Shown here piece after piece: positions 29,670 to 39,805 of a DNA stretch of 64,000 nucleotides. The DNA lies in the NCBI RefSeq assembly GCF_001639745.1, contig NZ_LTAX01000008.1, forward strand, positions 1 through 64,000. Reading direction: 5' to 3'. This DNA is from Marinomonas gallaica. Lineage in GTDB: Bacteria; Pseudomonadota; Gammaproteobacteria; Pseudomonadales; Marinomonadaceae. The position numbers and the translations under genes are program-made. The first letter of the stretch is position 1. Every line of letters begins with the position of its first letter. The notes under the pieces are model-generated. The model searched no databases. It saw only the letters and a list, made by a program, of their open reading frames with translations, and had not been told where the DNA came from.

Positions 29670-31559
29670 CTAGGCACTTTTGTGGCTTATGGCACGTTTT
29701 TTCAAATGAACCAAGAGTAAAGATACCGCAGCGGGTGTAATGCCTTGAATACGGGACGCGGCCGCAAGTGTAGCCGGACGTGCCGCTTCAAGCTTTTGCT
29801 TCACCTCATTAGACAAACCATCAATGATGGAATAATCCATGTTTTCAGGCAGCGCTGTATTTTCTTGTCGACGCAAACGCTCAATATCCTCTGCTTGGCG
29901 AGAAATGTACCCAGCGTATTTTACTGAAATTTGTACCTGCTCGGCCACTTGCTCATCAACTGGCTGCTCCGGTGCATTTTTCAGATTAGCAACATCCGAG
30001 TACTCCACGCCAGGGCGCTTTAATAAGTCAAGTAAGCTGTACTCATGGGAAATCGGTGTTTCCAGTTTTGGATTGATCGATTCCGCTTCCGGTGTATTGG
30101 GTACAATCCAAGCCGCTTTCATACGTTGTGTTTCAAGCTCAATGGCTTCACGTTTCTTATTGAATGCAGCCCAACGCTCTTCGGATACCAAACCTAATTG
30201 ATGGCCCTTTTCAGTCAATCGCAAGTCAGCATTGTCTTCACGAAGAATTAAACGGTATTCGGCACGACTGGTAAACATCCGATAAGGTTCATCGGCTCCC
30301 ATGGTGATTAAGTCATCAACCAATACGCCTAAATACGCCTCATCACGACGTGGCGTCCAAGGCTCTTTGCCTTGTGCCTGCAAAGCCGCATTCATCCCGG
30401 CTAACAAACCTTGTGCGCCCGCTTCTTCATAACCCGTTGTGCCATTGATCTGACCAGCGAAGTACAAACTTTCCATGTGCTTAGTTTCAAGCGAATACTT
30501 TAAGTCTTGCGGATTAAAGAAATCATACTCAATGGCATAACCTGGCCGCGTGATATGTGCATTTTCCAAGCCTTTCATAGAGCGAATCAAATCCAACTGC
30601 ACATCAAATGGCAGTGACGTCGAAATACCATTTGGATAAAGCTCGTGCGTCGTTAACCCTTCGGGCTCGATGAACACTTGGTGCGAGTTTTTATCCGCAA
30701 ACCGCACAATCTTGTCCTCGATTGATGGGCAGTAACGTGGTCCTACCCCATCGATGACACCTGCGTACATAGGTGAGCGATCCATACCTGAACGAATGAT
30801 GTCGTGTGTTTGCTCATTGGTATGAGTAATAAAGCAATTTATTTGCTCTGGATGCAAAGCACGGCTGCCCATATAAGACATCACCGGAGTAATGTCATCT
30901 CCAGGCTGAGCTTGCATAACTGAAAAATCGACAGTACGAGCATCAATACGTGGCGGGGTTCCGGTTTTCAAGCGGTCAATACGAAACGGCAGAGCGCGTA
31001 GCTTTTCCGCTAAACCAATGGAAGCAGGGTCTCCTGCTCGTCCACCTGAGTAATTTTGCATACCCACATGAATAATGCCGCCTAAAAATGTGCCGGTCGT
31101 CATGATGACTGTCTTACTTAAAAAACGAATACCACTTTGAGTAATAACGCCACGAGCGGCACCGTTTTCAACAATTAGGTCTTCACATGATTGTTGAAAC
31201 AACCATAAATTTTCTTGGTTTTCTAACGTATATCGAACAGCCGCTTTATAAAGAATTCGATCGGCTTGAGCACGTGTTGCACGGACTGCAGGCCCTTTTC
31301 GGCTGTTTAGCGTACGAAATTGGATGCCCGCTTTATCCGTAGCTAGAGCCATCACGCCATCCAAGGCATCAATTTCTTTAACTAGGTGGGACTTCCCAAT
31401 ACCACCAATCGCTGGGTTACAAGACATCTGCCCCAACGTTTCAATATTGTGAGTAAGTAAAAGGGTTTTTACACCCATGCGAGCTGCAGCAAGAGCGGCT
31501 TCGGTACCAGCATGGCCACCACCGACCACAATCACATCAAAGTGAGTTGGGAAATCCAC
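29670..31559 (-). CDS. mnmG: tRNA uridine-5-carboxymethylaminomethyl modification enzyme
   Basis: FAD-dependent partner of MnmE, 629 residues, that builds cmnm5U at wobble position 34 of several tRNAs. N-terminal FAD fold [19 protein letters not shown] (11-29), conserved cysteine in [12 protein letters not shown] and the C-terminal helical domain ([19 protein letters not shown]) are complete. It is the first gene of the leftward operon next to the mnmG-side DnaA-box cluster. Its partner mnmE lies 2.4 kb away at 33918. Confidence 0.97.
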   Translation of the reverse strand: MDFPTHFDVIVVGGGHAGTEAALAAARMGVKTLLLTHNIETLGQMSCNPAIGGIGKSHLVKEIDALDGVMALATDKAGIQFRTLNSRKGPAVRATRAQADRILYKAAVRYTLENQENLWLFQQSCEDLIVENGAARGVITQSGIRFLSKTVIMTTGTFLGGIIHVGMQNYSGGRAGDPASIGLAEKLRALPFRIDRLKTGTPPRIDARTVDFSVMQAQPGDDITPVMSYMGSRALHPEQINCFITHTNEQTHDIIRSGMDRSPMYAGVIDGVGPRYCPSIEDKIVRFADKNSHQVFIEPEGLTTHELYPNGISTSLPFDVQLDLIRSMKGLENAHITRPGYAIEYDFFNPQDLKYSLETKHMESLYFAGQINGTTGYEEAGAQGLLAGMNAALQAQGKEPWTPRRDEAYLGVLVDDLITMGADEPYRMFTSRAEYRLILREDNADLRLTEKGHQLGLVSEERWAAFNKKREAIELETQRMKAAWIVPNTPEAESINPKLETPISHEYSLLDLLKRPGVEYSDVANLKNAPEQPVDEQVAEQVQISVKYAGYISRQAEDIERLRRQENTALPENMDYSIIDGLSNEVKQKLEAARPATLAAASRIQGITPAAVSLLLVHLKKRAISHKSA

Positions 31560-31819
31560 ACGAACCTCGGGTAATGAATAAAAAATGAACAGTTGATCTA
31601 ACAGGGCGCTTAGTATATCGAGTAAATTCCAAATTGAAAGAGACCTTTCAGGCCATTAACCCGGTCATCAATAATAGTATAAATAGGTTATATATGATTT
31701 TTTTATGTTTAAGTTATTTATATAGCAAGACAATTTCTGTTAGTAACTTATAAAAAACTATATACATCATAATCTTATGAACATAACAACATGTTAAGTT
31801 CCCACCTGTAATCCTGTGA

Positions 31820-32181
31820 TGTGGATAACCAATTGCTGTGTATAAATGTGTTAGTTATACAGACCGTTTTTTTACTGACCTACTTGTGCAAAACTGTGCA
31901 AAACTTCTTATGGACTTATTACCGTGTTTGTCCACAAGCTAAATTTACGGAAAATATGTTTATAACCTACTAATATTGTTAATAATTATGTGTTTTTTTG
32001 GTTATACATACAGCAAAAATCTGAAAATTTAGTCCACAGGTAAAAAAGTTAAATTTTTCTTCATCTTCATCTTTTTTGCGCAATGATTTTGTGAATAAAA
32101 TTTCTTGACAGCCACTTAGGTCTCTTTCAATGGTTATGTGCATAACCTATCTAACGATGCTGGTTGCGAATTTGTGCATAA
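31820..32181. other. DnaA-box cluster beside mnmG (oriC candidate or relic)
   Basis: Four exact TTATNCACA boxes, all on the minus strand: 31820-31828 (TGTGGATAA), 31837-31845 (TGTGTATAA), 32137-32145 and 32173-32181 (both TGTGCATAA). One-mismatch boxes lie at 31855-31863, 31928-31936 and 32002-32010. A strongly AT-rich stretch at 31676-31800 could be an unwinding element. The position next to mnmG matches the E. coli/Vibrio origin. The whole gap 31560-32192 has no gene. The two rightmost boxes are close to the acuR-type promoter. Confidence 0.6.
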
Positions 32182-32186
32182 CCAAC

Positions 32187-32207
32187 TATTTTTAGACAGG
32201 CGGTCTA
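32187..32207 (+). promoter_or_regulatory. Operator/promoter of the TetR gene
   Basis: Inverted repeat TAGAC-AGGCG-GTCTA (32193-32207), directly after a possible -10 TATTTT (32187-32192); a possible -35 TTGCGA is at 32164-32169, 17 bases upstream. The same repeat, with different centre, precedes the next gene at 32866-32880. Probably the TetR protein's own binding site. Confidence 0.65.
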
Positions 32208-32223
32208 ATTAAGAGGAATGTTA

Positions 32224-32850
32224 ATGGAAGTACTTCAGAGCCGACGCGGTCGACCGAAGCAAAATGATCTGAGTTACCGTGATACAAAGGACGCACTGTT
32301 GCAGGCTGGCTTAATTTGGCTGACCCAGAACGGATTTCATGCCACAGGATTGGAGCCGATGCTGCGATTTGCGGAAATACCAAAAGGTTCTTTCTACCAT
32401 TACTTTGATAGCAAAGAAGTATTTGCTCTAGCTGTACTCGAACGATACAGGCATTACTTTGAAAATAAGCTTGATCGCTATTTGCTGGATGATGATTTAC
32501 CTCCAGTAACGCGATTGCGTAACTTTATCGAATCGGCCAAAGCCGGTATGGAGAAATACGCTTATCAACGTGGCTGTTTAGTGGGTAACCTAGAGCAAGA
32601 AGCCAATGCATTACCTGAGACGATCCGCTTAGCAGTGCTTGACACTTATCAAAGCTGGCAGAGTAAAGTGGCGGACTGTCTGACGCTGGCTCAACAGCAA
32701 GGGTTATTGGCTCATGATGCAGATGTCGATGCGTTAGCACATGTTTTTTGGATTGGTTGGGAAGGTGCTGTGGCGCGCGCTAGATTACTGCAGTCTAGTG
32801 GACCATTGATTCAGTTTGAAAAATTCTATTTGGCGGGCTTGCCCCGTTAG
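32224..32850 (+). CDS. acuR: TetR-family regulator (AcuR-like)
   Basis: 208 residues with N-terminal TetR helix-turn-helix (about 20-65; HATGLEPMLRFAEIPKGSFYHYFDSKEVFA) and a ligand domain containing GCLVGNLEQEANALPETIR, as in AcuR/NemR-type regulators. ATG 32224 has GAGGA seven bases upstream; the ATG at 32218 abuts that site. It is followed by the acuI-type gene, and both have the same TAGAC-N5-GTCTA operator, so self- and target repression is the simplest model. In DMSP-using bacteria AcuR responds to acrylate; the ligand here is inferred from the pair. The symbol is therefore tentative. Confidence 0.7.
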   Translation: MEVLQSRRGRPKQNDLSYRDTKDALLQAGLIWLTQNGFHATGLEPMLRFAEIPKGSFYHYFDSKEVFALAVLERYRHYFENKLDRYLLDDDLPPVTRLRNFIESAKAGMEKYAYQRGCLVGNLEQEANALPETIRLAVLDTYQSWQSKVADCLTLAQQQGLLAHDADVDALAHVFWIGWEGAVARARLLQSSGPLIQFEKFYLAGLPR

Positions 32851-32865
32851 AAATTTAACTATTTA

Positions 32866-32880
32866 TAGACAACTGGTCTA
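32866..32880 (+). promoter_or_regulatory. Second TAGAC-N5-GTCTA operator, upstream of acuI
   Basis: TAGAC-AACTG-GTCTA lies between the TetR gene and acuI. The flanks also match those of the first operator (AACTATTT before and AATTA-n-GAGGA after), so operator, presumed -10 and ribosome site were duplicated as one unit. Confidence 0.7.
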
Positions 32881-32894
32881 ATTAGGAGGACCGC

Positions 32895-33872
32895 ATGTTT
32901 AAAGCACTGGTTATAACGAAGGACGAACAAGGTTACCAAGCTCAGCTAAGTCAATTAGAAACAGCTGACTTACCGCAAGGAGACGTTCAGATTGCAGTAC
33001 GTGCAAGTACTCTAAACTACAAGGATGCCTTAGCGATTACAGGTAAATCGCCAGTGGTGCGTCAATTTCCAATGGTGCCAGGGATTGATTTGGTTGGTGA
33101 GGTAGTGGCGACTGAAAGTGACCGTTTTCAAGTAGGTGATCAAGTCTTGTTAAACGGTTTCGGTGTAGGGGAAACTCATTGGGGTGGTCTAGCGGAACAA
33201 GCCAGCTTAAACAGTGACTGGTTGATTGCGTTACCCAGTGCATTCAACGCCCAACAAGCGATGGCGATTGGTACTGCCGGCTATACAGCGATGCTCAGCG
33301 TGTTAGCGTTGGAAAAACATGGTATTACGCCCTCTCATGGTCCTGTTTTAGTCACTGGCGCTAATGGCGGCGTCGGCAGTTATGCCGTACGCATTTTAAG
33401 TAAATTAGGCTTTGATGTGGTGGCCAGCACTGGACGACCACAAGAGTCGGAGTACTTAAAGCAACTAGGAGCTAGTGACGTGATGGATCGTGCAGAGTTA
33501 TCCGAAGCAGGAAAACCGTTGCAAAAAGAGCGCTGGGCGGGAGTGGTTGATTGTGTTGGCAGCCATACTTTAGCGAACGCATGTGCGAGTGTGAAATACG
33601 GTGGTGCGGTCACAGCGTGTGGACTCGCGCAAGGCATGGATTTCCCAGCATCAGTGGCGCCGTTTATTCTTCGAGGGGTGACGCTCTATGGTATCGACAG
33701 CGTGATGCGCCCATTAGTCGATCGCGAACAAGCATGGCAGCGTCTTGCTGAGCTATTAAATGCTGAGGATTTAGACCAGATCGGTGCAACGATTGGTTTA
33801 GAGGATGCCTTGGAATACGCGAACAAGCTTTTAGACGGAAGCGTTCGCGGGCGAGTGATCGTATCAATGTAG
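32895..33872 (+). CDS. acuI: Acrylyl-CoA reductase-type MDR oxidoreductase
   Basis: Zinc-independent medium-chain dehydrogenase of the AcuI/YhdH family, 325 residues. It starts MFKALVITKDEQGYQAQLSQ, has the NADPH fold VLVTGANGGVGSYAVRILSKLGF (about 150-172) and RPLVDREQAWQRLAELLN, all typical. AcuI reduces acryloyl-CoA to propionyl-CoA, detoxifying acrylate from DMSP or 3-hydroxypropionate routes. AGGAGG stands seven bases before ATG 32895. It forms a pair with the TetR gene. No DMSP lyase or CoA transferase is in this window, so the upstream pathway is not shown; prpE at 17403 would handle propionate. Confidence 0.85.
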   Translation: MFKALVITKDEQGYQAQLSQLETADLPQGDVQIAVRASTLNYKDALAITGKSPVVRQFPMVPGIDLVGEVVATESDRFQVGDQVLLNGFGVGETHWGGLAEQASLNSDWLIALPSAFNAQQAMAIGTAGYTAMLSVLALEKHGITPSHGPVLVTGANGGVGSYAVRILSKLGFDVVASTGRPQESEYLKQLGASDVMDRAELSEAGKPLQKERWAGVVDCVGSHTLANACASVKYGGAVTACGLAQGMDFPASVAPFILRGVTLYGIDSVMRPLVDREQAWQRLAELLNAEDLDQIGATIGLEDALEYANKLLDGSVRGRVIVSM

Positions 33873-33887
33873 CGACATGTTAGAAGA

Positions 33888-33913
33888 AACGCCCACCTTT
33901 GCTGGTGGGCGTT
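33888..33913. terminator. Hairpin between acuI and mnmE (convergent)
   Basis: AACGCCCACC (33888-33897) pairs with GGTGGGCGTT (33904-33913), a 10-base perfect stem between two convergent genes. T-tracts are weak on both sides. Confidence 0.65.
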
Positions 33914-33917
33914 AGCA

Positions 33918-35297
33918 TTACTTACCAATACAGAAAGAGCCGAAGATACGACCGAGCAAGTCATCGCTGGTAAAAGCACCTGTGATCTCACTGAGAGCTT
34001 GCTGCGCTTCTTTTAGATCTTCTGCTAACAACTCTCCTGCACCATGGCCATGTAGCTGTTCAAAGCCTGCGTCAAGGAAGCTGTTGGCTTTCTGCAGCGC
34101 TTCGATATGGCGACGACGAGCGATAAAACCACCTTCCGTTGTACTGTCAAAGCCCATCACAGTTTTCAAATGCGTGGTTAACGCATCGATGCCATCATTG
34201 GTTTTTGCCGATAAAGAAATCACAGGCAGTCCGTTACATTCTTCATAGCCCGTGCTTTCTTTGGTTAGATCGACTTTGTTTCGGACCAGTGTTAGGTGAT
34301 CTTTAGAGGTCAATTGCCCCATAAACTCTGGCCAAATATCGTTTGGATCATTGGAATTGACCGATTGGCTGTCGACCATTAATAGAATGCGATCGGCTTT
34401 ATGGATTTCTTCCCAAGCACGCTTAATACCGATGCGCTCTACTTCGTCTGGGCTGTCGCGTAACCCCGCGGTATCAATGATGTGCAGTGGCATACCATCT
34501 AGATGAATATGCTCTCGCAGTACATCGCGAGTGGTGCCTTCGATCGACGTCACGATTGCAGAGTCTTTGCCTGATAATGCGTTCAAAAGGCTCGACTTAC
34601 CCGCATTCGGACGCCCTGCGATCACCACACTCATGCCTTCACGTAGCAGTGCGCCTTGATTGGCCTCTTTCATCACGCTGTGCAGTTTATCGCGAATCTC
34701 TTGCAGCTGAGCCGCGACTTTACCGTCGCCGATAAAATCGATTTCTTCTTCAGGAAAATCAATGGCGGCTTCTACGTAAATACGCAAATAAATAAGGGCT
34801 TCCACCAGTTCGTCAATGCGTTTGGAAAACGCACCTTGTAACGAGCGTAAAGCACATTTTGCCGCTTGTTCGGACGATGAGTCGATTAAATCGGCAATGG
34901 CTTCAGCCTGTGTTAAGTCCATCTTATCGTTCAAGAAAGCACGCTCTGAAAACTCACCAGGACGCGCTAGACGCGCGCCAAGCTTCAGGCAACGGCTTAA
35001 CAACATATCAATAATGACAGGGCCGCCATGGCCTTGTAATTCGAATACGTCTTCACCGGTAAAGGAGTTTGGCCCTGGGAAGTAAAGTGCAATGCCCATA
35101 TCCAACTGCTCGCCTTGAGTATCGTTGAATGGAACATAATGAGCGTAACGAGGCGTTGGTTCAAAACCGATAATCGCCTGTGCAATTTCGAGACTTTTGG
35201 CGCCGGAAACTCGCACGATGCCGACACCGCCACGACCAGGAGCGGTGGCTTGCGCGACAATGGTATCTTGGTCGATGAGTTGCTGAAAATCTGACAT
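33918..35297 (-). CDS. mnmE: tRNA modification GTPase MnmE
   Basis: Works with MnmG in wobble-uridine modification, 459 residues. N-terminal formyl-THF-binding domain ([22 protein letters not shown]), G domain with G1 GRPNAGKSS (about 225-233), [13 protein letters not shown] and NKVD, and C-terminal FCIGK with the essential cysteine. The gene order mnmE-yidC-rnpA-rpmH is conserved. It is separated from yidC by a terminator at 35351-35380, so it probably has its own promoter in 35298-35350. Confidence 0.97.
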   Translation of the reverse strand: MSDFQQLIDQDTIVAQATAPGRGGVGIVRVSGAKSLEIAQAIIGFEPTPRYAHYVPFNDTQGEQLDMGIALYFPGPNSFTGEDVFELQGHGGPVIIDMLLSRCLKLGARLARPGEFSERAFLNDKMDLTQAEAIADLIDSSSEQAAKCALRSLQGAFSKRIDELVEALIYLRIYVEAAIDFPEEEIDFIGDGKVAAQLQEIRDKLHSVMKEANQGALLREGMSVVIAGRPNAGKSSLLNALSGKDSAIVTSIEGTTRDVLREHIHLDGMPLHIIDTAGLRDSPDEVERIGIKRAWEEIHKADRILLMVDSQSVNSNDPNDIWPEFMGQLTSKDHLTLVRNKVDLTKESTGYEECNGLPVISLSAKTNDGIDALTTHLKTVMGFDSTTEGGFIARRRHIEALQKANSFLDAGFEQLHGHGAGELLAEDLKEAQQALSEITGAFTSDDLLGRIFGSFCIGK

Positions 35298-35350
35298 AAC
35301 GGCCTGTATAAACGATAAAAATAATATGCTTAGTGTAAGACTTTAATAAC

Positions 35351-35380
35351 AAAAAGGCTTCCCGTAGGAAGCCTTTTTTA
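35351..35380. terminator. Terminator downstream of yidC
   Basis: GGCTTCC (35356-35362) and GGAAGCC (35367-35373) with A5 before and T6 after; it works in both directions and ends the rpmH-rnpA-yidC unit. Confidence 0.85.
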
Positions 35381-35402
35381 ACAATGGAATGACGGTAAAT
35401 AA

Positions 35403-37055
35403 CTAGCCGTTTTTCTCTATGTTCTTAGTGATCACGTATTGCTGGATGATCGAAAGCGTGTTGTTCACAACCCAGTACAGTACAAGACCAGACGGGAACC
35501 ACAAGAAGAAGAACGTAAATGCGATCGGCATAATCTTCATGATGCGCGCTTGCATTGGATCTGGAGGCGTTGGATTCAGCGCTTGCTGACCTAGCATACT
35601 CAGACCCATTAGGATCGGCAGTACAAAGTATGGATCCATTGCTGACAGGTCAGTGATCCATAGCATAAATGGCGCGTGGCGTAGCTCTACCGATTCCATC
35701 AATACCCAGTAAAGGGATAGGAATACTGGCATTTGTACCAGAATAGGAAGACAGCCACCCAGAGGGTTGATCTTCTCTTTCTTATACAGGGCCATCATCG
35801 CCTGGGACATGGCTTGTCGATCATCACCGTGCTGTTCACGAAGGCGAGCAAGCTCAGGACCAAATTTACGCATTTTCGCCATAGAGCGGTAACTTGCTGC
35901 AGACAGTTTGAAGAACAATGCCTTCACACAGACTACGATCAAGATAATCGCCACACCCCAGTTAATAACAACCGATTGAATCGCCGTTAATAACCAGAAC
36001 AACGGTTGTGCTAACCACCATAACCAGCCGTAATCTACGGTTAAGTCTAGGTTTTCAGCCGTTGCGGCTAATTGATCTTGCAGTTTAGGTCCCACGTAGA
36101 AAGTCGAACTTAGCGTGCCTTGCTGACCCGGTGGTACTTCGACAGCAGAACCTGTGAAACCAATTAGGTTAAAGCCATTGTTCGTACGCGCTTGCAGCGT
36201 CACTTTTTGACCTTGCTCCGGAATCCAAGCCGATACGAAGTAGTGTTGCAGCAATGCTACCCAACCTTTCGTTGTTGTTGACTTAACTGGATTTTCCGCC
36301 ATGTCATCGAACGAAATTTTATCGTATGGGTTTTCTTCATTAGAGATTGCACCACCGATAAATGGTTGCAAGCCCATATTTGTTGCTGTGCTAGGGTCTT
36401 CACTGTTATCACGTTTGATTTGCGCAAACTGATTACCGCGCCATGTTTCAGAGCTGGTGTTGTTTACGGTAATCAACTGACGGATGCTGTAAGCGCCGCG
36501 TGTGAAAACGAAGGTTTTAGTGTAGCTAATGCCTTTGTCATCCGTGTAGTAAAGGTTCACATCCAGTGTGTTATCACCCTCTTCAAGGGTGTAAGACGTT
36601 TGCTCTGCACTGTATGTTGGTCGAGTGCCGCTTGCATCTGGGCCGTCGCGTCCAATCAAACCACTTTGCGTGACATAAAGGCGTTCACCGCCATTATCTA
36701 AAATCACAAATGGCTCTGTGCCATTATTGGTTTTCATGTATTGCAACAAAGAGGCTTCAACCAAATCGCCACCCAAAGGGTTGATTGCCACATCAAGAGT
36801 ATCGGTCTTAACGTGAATCAGTTGGCCTTGAGCAACAGGTGTTGCTTGATCTGGAATATCCGCATTGCTCGCCGCTTGGGTAATCGAGTTCGCGCTTGGA
36901 AGATCGGAATCTGCATTAGTTGCTACAACCGTTTCACTTGGCGTGCTTGCAGATTGTGCTGTTGCAGCTGTGCCATAGTCTTGGTTCCACTGCAGGAACA
37001 GCAGGTAGCCACTGACAAACAGAGCTCCCCATAATAAGTAACGTCTGAAATCCAT
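35403..37055 (-). CDS. yidC: Membrane protein insertase YidC
   Basis: Inner-membrane insertase of 550 residues. N-terminal anchor (MDFRRYLLWGALFVSGYLLFLQW), a large periplasmic beta domain (about 55-340) and the C-terminal five-helix core (LFFKLSAASYRSMAKMRKFGPELARLREQHGDDRQAMSQAMMALYKKEKINPLGGCLPILVQMPVF) are complete. ATG 37055 is chosen; the TTG at 37064 adds three residues. It acts alone or with SecYEG for small membrane proteins, including AtpE. The gene yidD, usually between rnpA and yidC, is absent; only 95 bases remain there. Confidence 0.96.
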   Translation of the reverse strand: MDFRRYLLWGALFVSGYLLFLQWNQDYGTAATAQSASTPSETVVATNADSDLPSANSITQAASNADIPDQATPVAQGQLIHVKTDTLDVAINPLGGDLVEASLLQYMKTNNGTEPFVILDNGGERLYVTQSGLIGRDGPDASGTRPTYSAEQTSYTLEEGDNTLDVNLYYTDDKGISYTKTFVFTRGAYSIRQLITVNNTSSETWRGNQFAQIKRDNSEDPSTATNMGLQPFIGGAISNEENPYDKISFDDMAENPVKSTTTKGWVALLQHYFVSAWIPEQGQKVTLQARTNNGFNLIGFTGSAVEVPPGQQGTLSSTFYVGPKLQDQLAATAENLDLTVDYGWLWWLAQPLFWLLTAIQSVVINWGVAIILIVVCVKALFFKLSAASYRSMAKMRKFGPELARLREQHGDDRQAMSQAMMALYKKEKINPLGGCLPILVQMPVFLSLYWVLMESVELRHAPFMLWITDLSAMDPYFVLPILMGLSMLGQQALNPTPPDPMQARIMKIMPIAFTFFFLWFPSGLVLYWVVNNTLSIIQQYVITKNIEKNG

Positions 37056-37150
37056 GGTATTCAACTAGTTTCTTTGGTTGGACGATGGAGGTGAAAACAC
37101 CCGTTTTAAAATCACGCCGTATTAAACCAGCCTTTAGCTGATTTTTCAGC

Positions 37151-37546
37151 CTATTTCTGCGATGTCTTGCGTTGTTTTTGCTCAAAATTTGGCTTTTGGG
37201 CTTTCTTGGCCAGTTGCTTCCACGCTTTTTCTAAGCGTTTGTGCAAATCTGGGTTATCTACATCGCGAATGCCGTGGCGAGCTAGAAAAATGATATCTAA
37301 ACCATTTAACAGGTCTTTCTGGTGACGGAAGGAATCGCGTACCACGCGTTTGATGCGGTTACGGCCTACGGCTCTCTTGTCTGTTTTCTTGGACACTATT
37401 AAGCCAAGACGTGCCTGACCTTCGTGTTTTCGAGCTAGTAAGAGAAATTCGCCAGCAAAGACTTTGGAGGAGGTGTCATTAAAGACGGATTGGTAGTCCC
37501 CGGCATTCAGGAGCCTGACCTGCCGGGGAAACATAAAGCGTGTCAT
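37151..37546 (-). CDS. rnpA: Ribonuclease P protein component
   Basis: Small basic protein (131 residues) that supports the RNase P RNA in cleaving tRNA 5' leaders. The RNR motif is in AVGRNRIKRVVRDSFR; RLLNAGDYQSVF begins the fold. A second ATG (MFPRQVRLL, three codons in) could be the true start. The basic C-terminal tail (KAQKPNFEQKQRKTSQK) is longer than needed. It is six bases downstream of rpmH. Confidence 0.93.
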   Translation of the reverse strand: MTRFMFPRQVRLLNAGDYQSVFNDTSSKVFAGEFLLLARKHEGQARLGLIVSKKTDKRAVGRNRIKRVVRDSFRHQKDLLNGLDIIFLARHGIRDVDNPDLHKRLEKAWKQLAKKAQKPNFEQKQRKTSQK

Positions 37547-37552
37547 CAAAGA

Positions 37553-37687
37553 TTACGCGCTTAGAACCTTGCGACCGCGAGCACGGCGAGCCGCCAATAC
37601 TTTACGACCGTTTTTTGTTGCCGAGCGAGCACGGAAACCGTGTGCGCGTTTACGTTTTAGTACGCTAGGTTGGAAAGTTCTTTTCAT
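37553..37687 (-). CDS. rpmH: 50S ribosomal protein L34
   Basis: Short gene of 44 codons plus stop, found by reading the minus strand by eye. The product begins [18 protein letters not shown] and ends [11 protein letters not shown], the normal L34 sequence and length. A GA-rich ribosome site (GAGAG) lies upstream. It starts the rpmH-rnpA-yidC operon, divergent from dnaA across the 528-base origin-like gap. Confidence 0.97.
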   Translation of the reverse strand: MKRTFQPSVLKRKRAHGFRARSATKNGRKVLAARRARGRKVLSA

Positions 37688-37854
37688 TTCAATTCTCTCA
37701 CTGAATCAGTGTTCTGAGTGTGAGGGTTAGCGTCCGCCAAGCCTCTTGGTTTGATTACAAAATCAGGGCGCGGATTTTAGAGGGTTTACCGGCACAATTC
37801 AATCCAGCACAGACGCTTTTCTGTAAATAAATTAACCACCAATGCTTCAATAAC

Positions 37855-38137
37855 TTATGCACAGCGTTATACCGAAGATGTGCGTAAAAAATAATTTTCG
37901 CTCTAATAGTTATGCACATAGCATTATGTGAACCATATAAATTGTTTTGTTAACAAATAGTTGAGTGACGAAATACCTGTTGATAAAAATATTCTAAAGC
38001 CGCTGTTAATATGTGGGTAAGTAGGTATTTTATGCACACTAGATACGGTTCATTCACTGCTGTGCATAAGTCTTCCTGTTGTTAACATTTTTTTATTTTT
38101 TATGATTTGAGCTAGATACTGCATTTTTTGTGGATAA
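37855..38137. other. DnaA-box cluster between rpmH and dnaA (likely oriC)
   Basis: Five exact TTATNCACA boxes: plus strand at 37855-37863, 37910-37918 and 38030-38038 (all TTATGCACA); minus strand at 38061-38069 (TGTGCATAA) and 38129-38137 (TGTGGATAA). One-mismatch boxes are at 37879-37887 and 38013-38021. AT-rich stretches at 37935-37995 and 38085-38105 could unwind. The position between rpmH and dnaA is that of Pseudomonas oriC, and genes diverge here (minus-strand genes to the left, dnaA operon to the right). It also covers the dnaA promoter, so part of the cluster may serve autoregulation. Confidence 0.7.
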
Positions 38138-38215
38138 CTGCGAATGCTCACGCTAAAATCCCCCTCTTGCTTAAAATTTGTCGAATTTAAAACTCAATCA
38201 AGGAGAGCGTTTATC

Positions 38216-39772
38216 GTGTCTTTGCAGTATTGGGAGCGCTGTCTTGTTACCTTGCAGGAAGAGTTTTCCACATCACAGTTCAATACCTGGATTCGTCCGC
38301 TGCAAGCGCAAGCCGAGTCTAATGGGGATCTGTGCCTGTATGCTCCAAATCGTTTTGTGCTCGATTGGGTAACGAATAAGTACCAAGCGCGCATCAAAGA
38401 GTTGTTGTCTGAGTTTGCGGGAAATGAGCCAGCGCCAAGCCTAGTCTTGGCGGTACGCCAAAATAATTTCGTCAACCCTACTCCGCCGCCACCCCAACAA
38501 CCGCCAGCGGCCAAAGCCCCGGAGCCTGCACCACGTTCAGGGTCTCATTCGGAACCTGTGTTTGAATCAGGTTATAGCCCTGGTTTTAGCTTGATGGACC
38601 ATAACGATCGCGACGGCCCAGAAATCGAATTCGAGGCACCGCTTAGTTTAGGCGACAATTATGTTCGCCCTGAACCGGAGCCTTATGAACAAGGTCAATT
38701 GCCGCTTACCCCGCCTAATCGTAAGGTTGAAGTTGAAGGGGGCATTAATCACGGCGCCAATTTAAATAACTCGTTTACCTTTGAGAACTTTGTCGAAGGT
38801 AAGTCGAACCAACTTGCTCATGCGGCCGCGCAACAAGTGGCTGAAAATCCAGGGGGCGCTTACAATCCGCTGTTTATTTACGGTGGTGTGGGTTTAGGTA
38901 AAACCCACTTAATGCAAGCCGTGGGCACAGAACTAATGCGTCATAATCCCAATGCCAAAGTTGTGTATTTGCATTCGGAACGTTTCGTGGCGGATATGGT
39001 AAAAGCGTTGCAACTCAACGCAATTAATGATTTTAAACGCTATTACCGTTCTGTTGACGCCCTTTTAATCGACGATATTCAATTCTTTGCTGGTAAGGAT
39101 CGAACTCAGGAAGAGTTTTTCCATACCTTTAATGCTTTGCTTGAAGGCGGTCAGCAGATGATTTTGACTTGCGACCGTTACCCAAAAGAGATTCAAGGTT
39201 TAGAGGATCGTTTGAAGTCGCGCTTTGGTTGGGGTCTAACAGTAGCGATAGAGCCGCCGGAACTTGAAACTCGTGTGGCGATTTTGATGCGTAAAGCGGA
39301 AGAAAGCGGTGTTAAACTGTCTTATGATTCGGCATTCTTTATAGCGCAAAAAATACGCTCGAATGTGCGAGAATTAGAAGGCGCTTTAAAGCGAGTGATT
39401 GCCAATTCTCATTTTACCGGACGTTCCATCACGCCCGACTTTGTGCGCGAGTCATTAAAAGACTTATTGGCCTTGCAGGACAAGTTAGTGAACATTGATA
39501 ATATTCAGCGTATTGTCGCCGAATATTACAAAATTAAGATCAGTGACCTGCTGTCTAAACGTCGCAGTCGATCCGTTGCTCGTCCGCGTCAAGTCGCTAT
39601 GTCGTTGGCCAAAGAGCTGACCAACCACAGTTTGCCGGAAATCGGCGATGCCTTTGGTGGTCGAGATCATACGACGGCGCTGCACGCGATTCGTAAGATA
39701 AAAGAGCTGCAGGATACGGATTCGGATATCCGTGAAGACTACAAGCAATTGATGCGCATTCTGACCACCTAA
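38216..39772 (+). CDS. dnaA: Chromosomal replication initiator DnaA
   Basis: AAA+ initiator of 518 residues that binds DnaA boxes and opens oriC. The start is GTG 38216 with AGGAG 10 bases upstream; the product then begins [17 protein letters not shown] as in other DnaA proteins, and a frame from 38144 adds only unrelated residues. Domain I (1-85), a Pro/Glu-rich linker (about 90-165), the AAA+ core with Walker A GGVGLGKT (about 222-229) and [21 protein letters not shown], and domain IV with [15 protein letters not shown] are complete. It leads the dnaA-dnaN-recF-gyrB run. Confidence 0.98.
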   Translation: MSLQYWERCLVTLQEEFSTSQFNTWIRPLQAQAESNGDLCLYAPNRFVLDWVTNKYQARIKELLSEFAGNEPAPSLVLAVRQNNFVNPTPPPPQQPPAAKAPEPAPRSGSHSEPVFESGYSPGFSLMDHNDRDGPEIEFEAPLSLGDNYVRPEPEPYEQGQLPLTPPNRKVEVEGGINHGANLNNSFTFENFVEGKSNQLAHAAAQQVAENPGGAYNPLFIYGGVGLGKTHLMQAVGTELMRHNPNAKVVYLHSERFVADMVKALQLNAINDFKRYYRSVDALLIDDIQFFAGKDRTQEEFFHTFNALLEGGQQMILTCDRYPKEIQGLEDRLKSRFGWGLTVAIEPPELETRVAILMRKAEESGVKLSYDSAFFIAQKIRSNVRELEGALKRVIANSHFTGRSITPDFVRESLKDLLALQDKLVNIDNIQRIVAEYYKIKISDLLSKRRSRSVARPRQVAMSLAKELTNHSLPEIGDAFGGRDHTTALHAIRKIKELQDTDSDIREDYKQLMRILTT

Positions 39773-39805
39773 TTGGTCTAAGACTTTGAATTAACGAGGA
39801 AAAGA

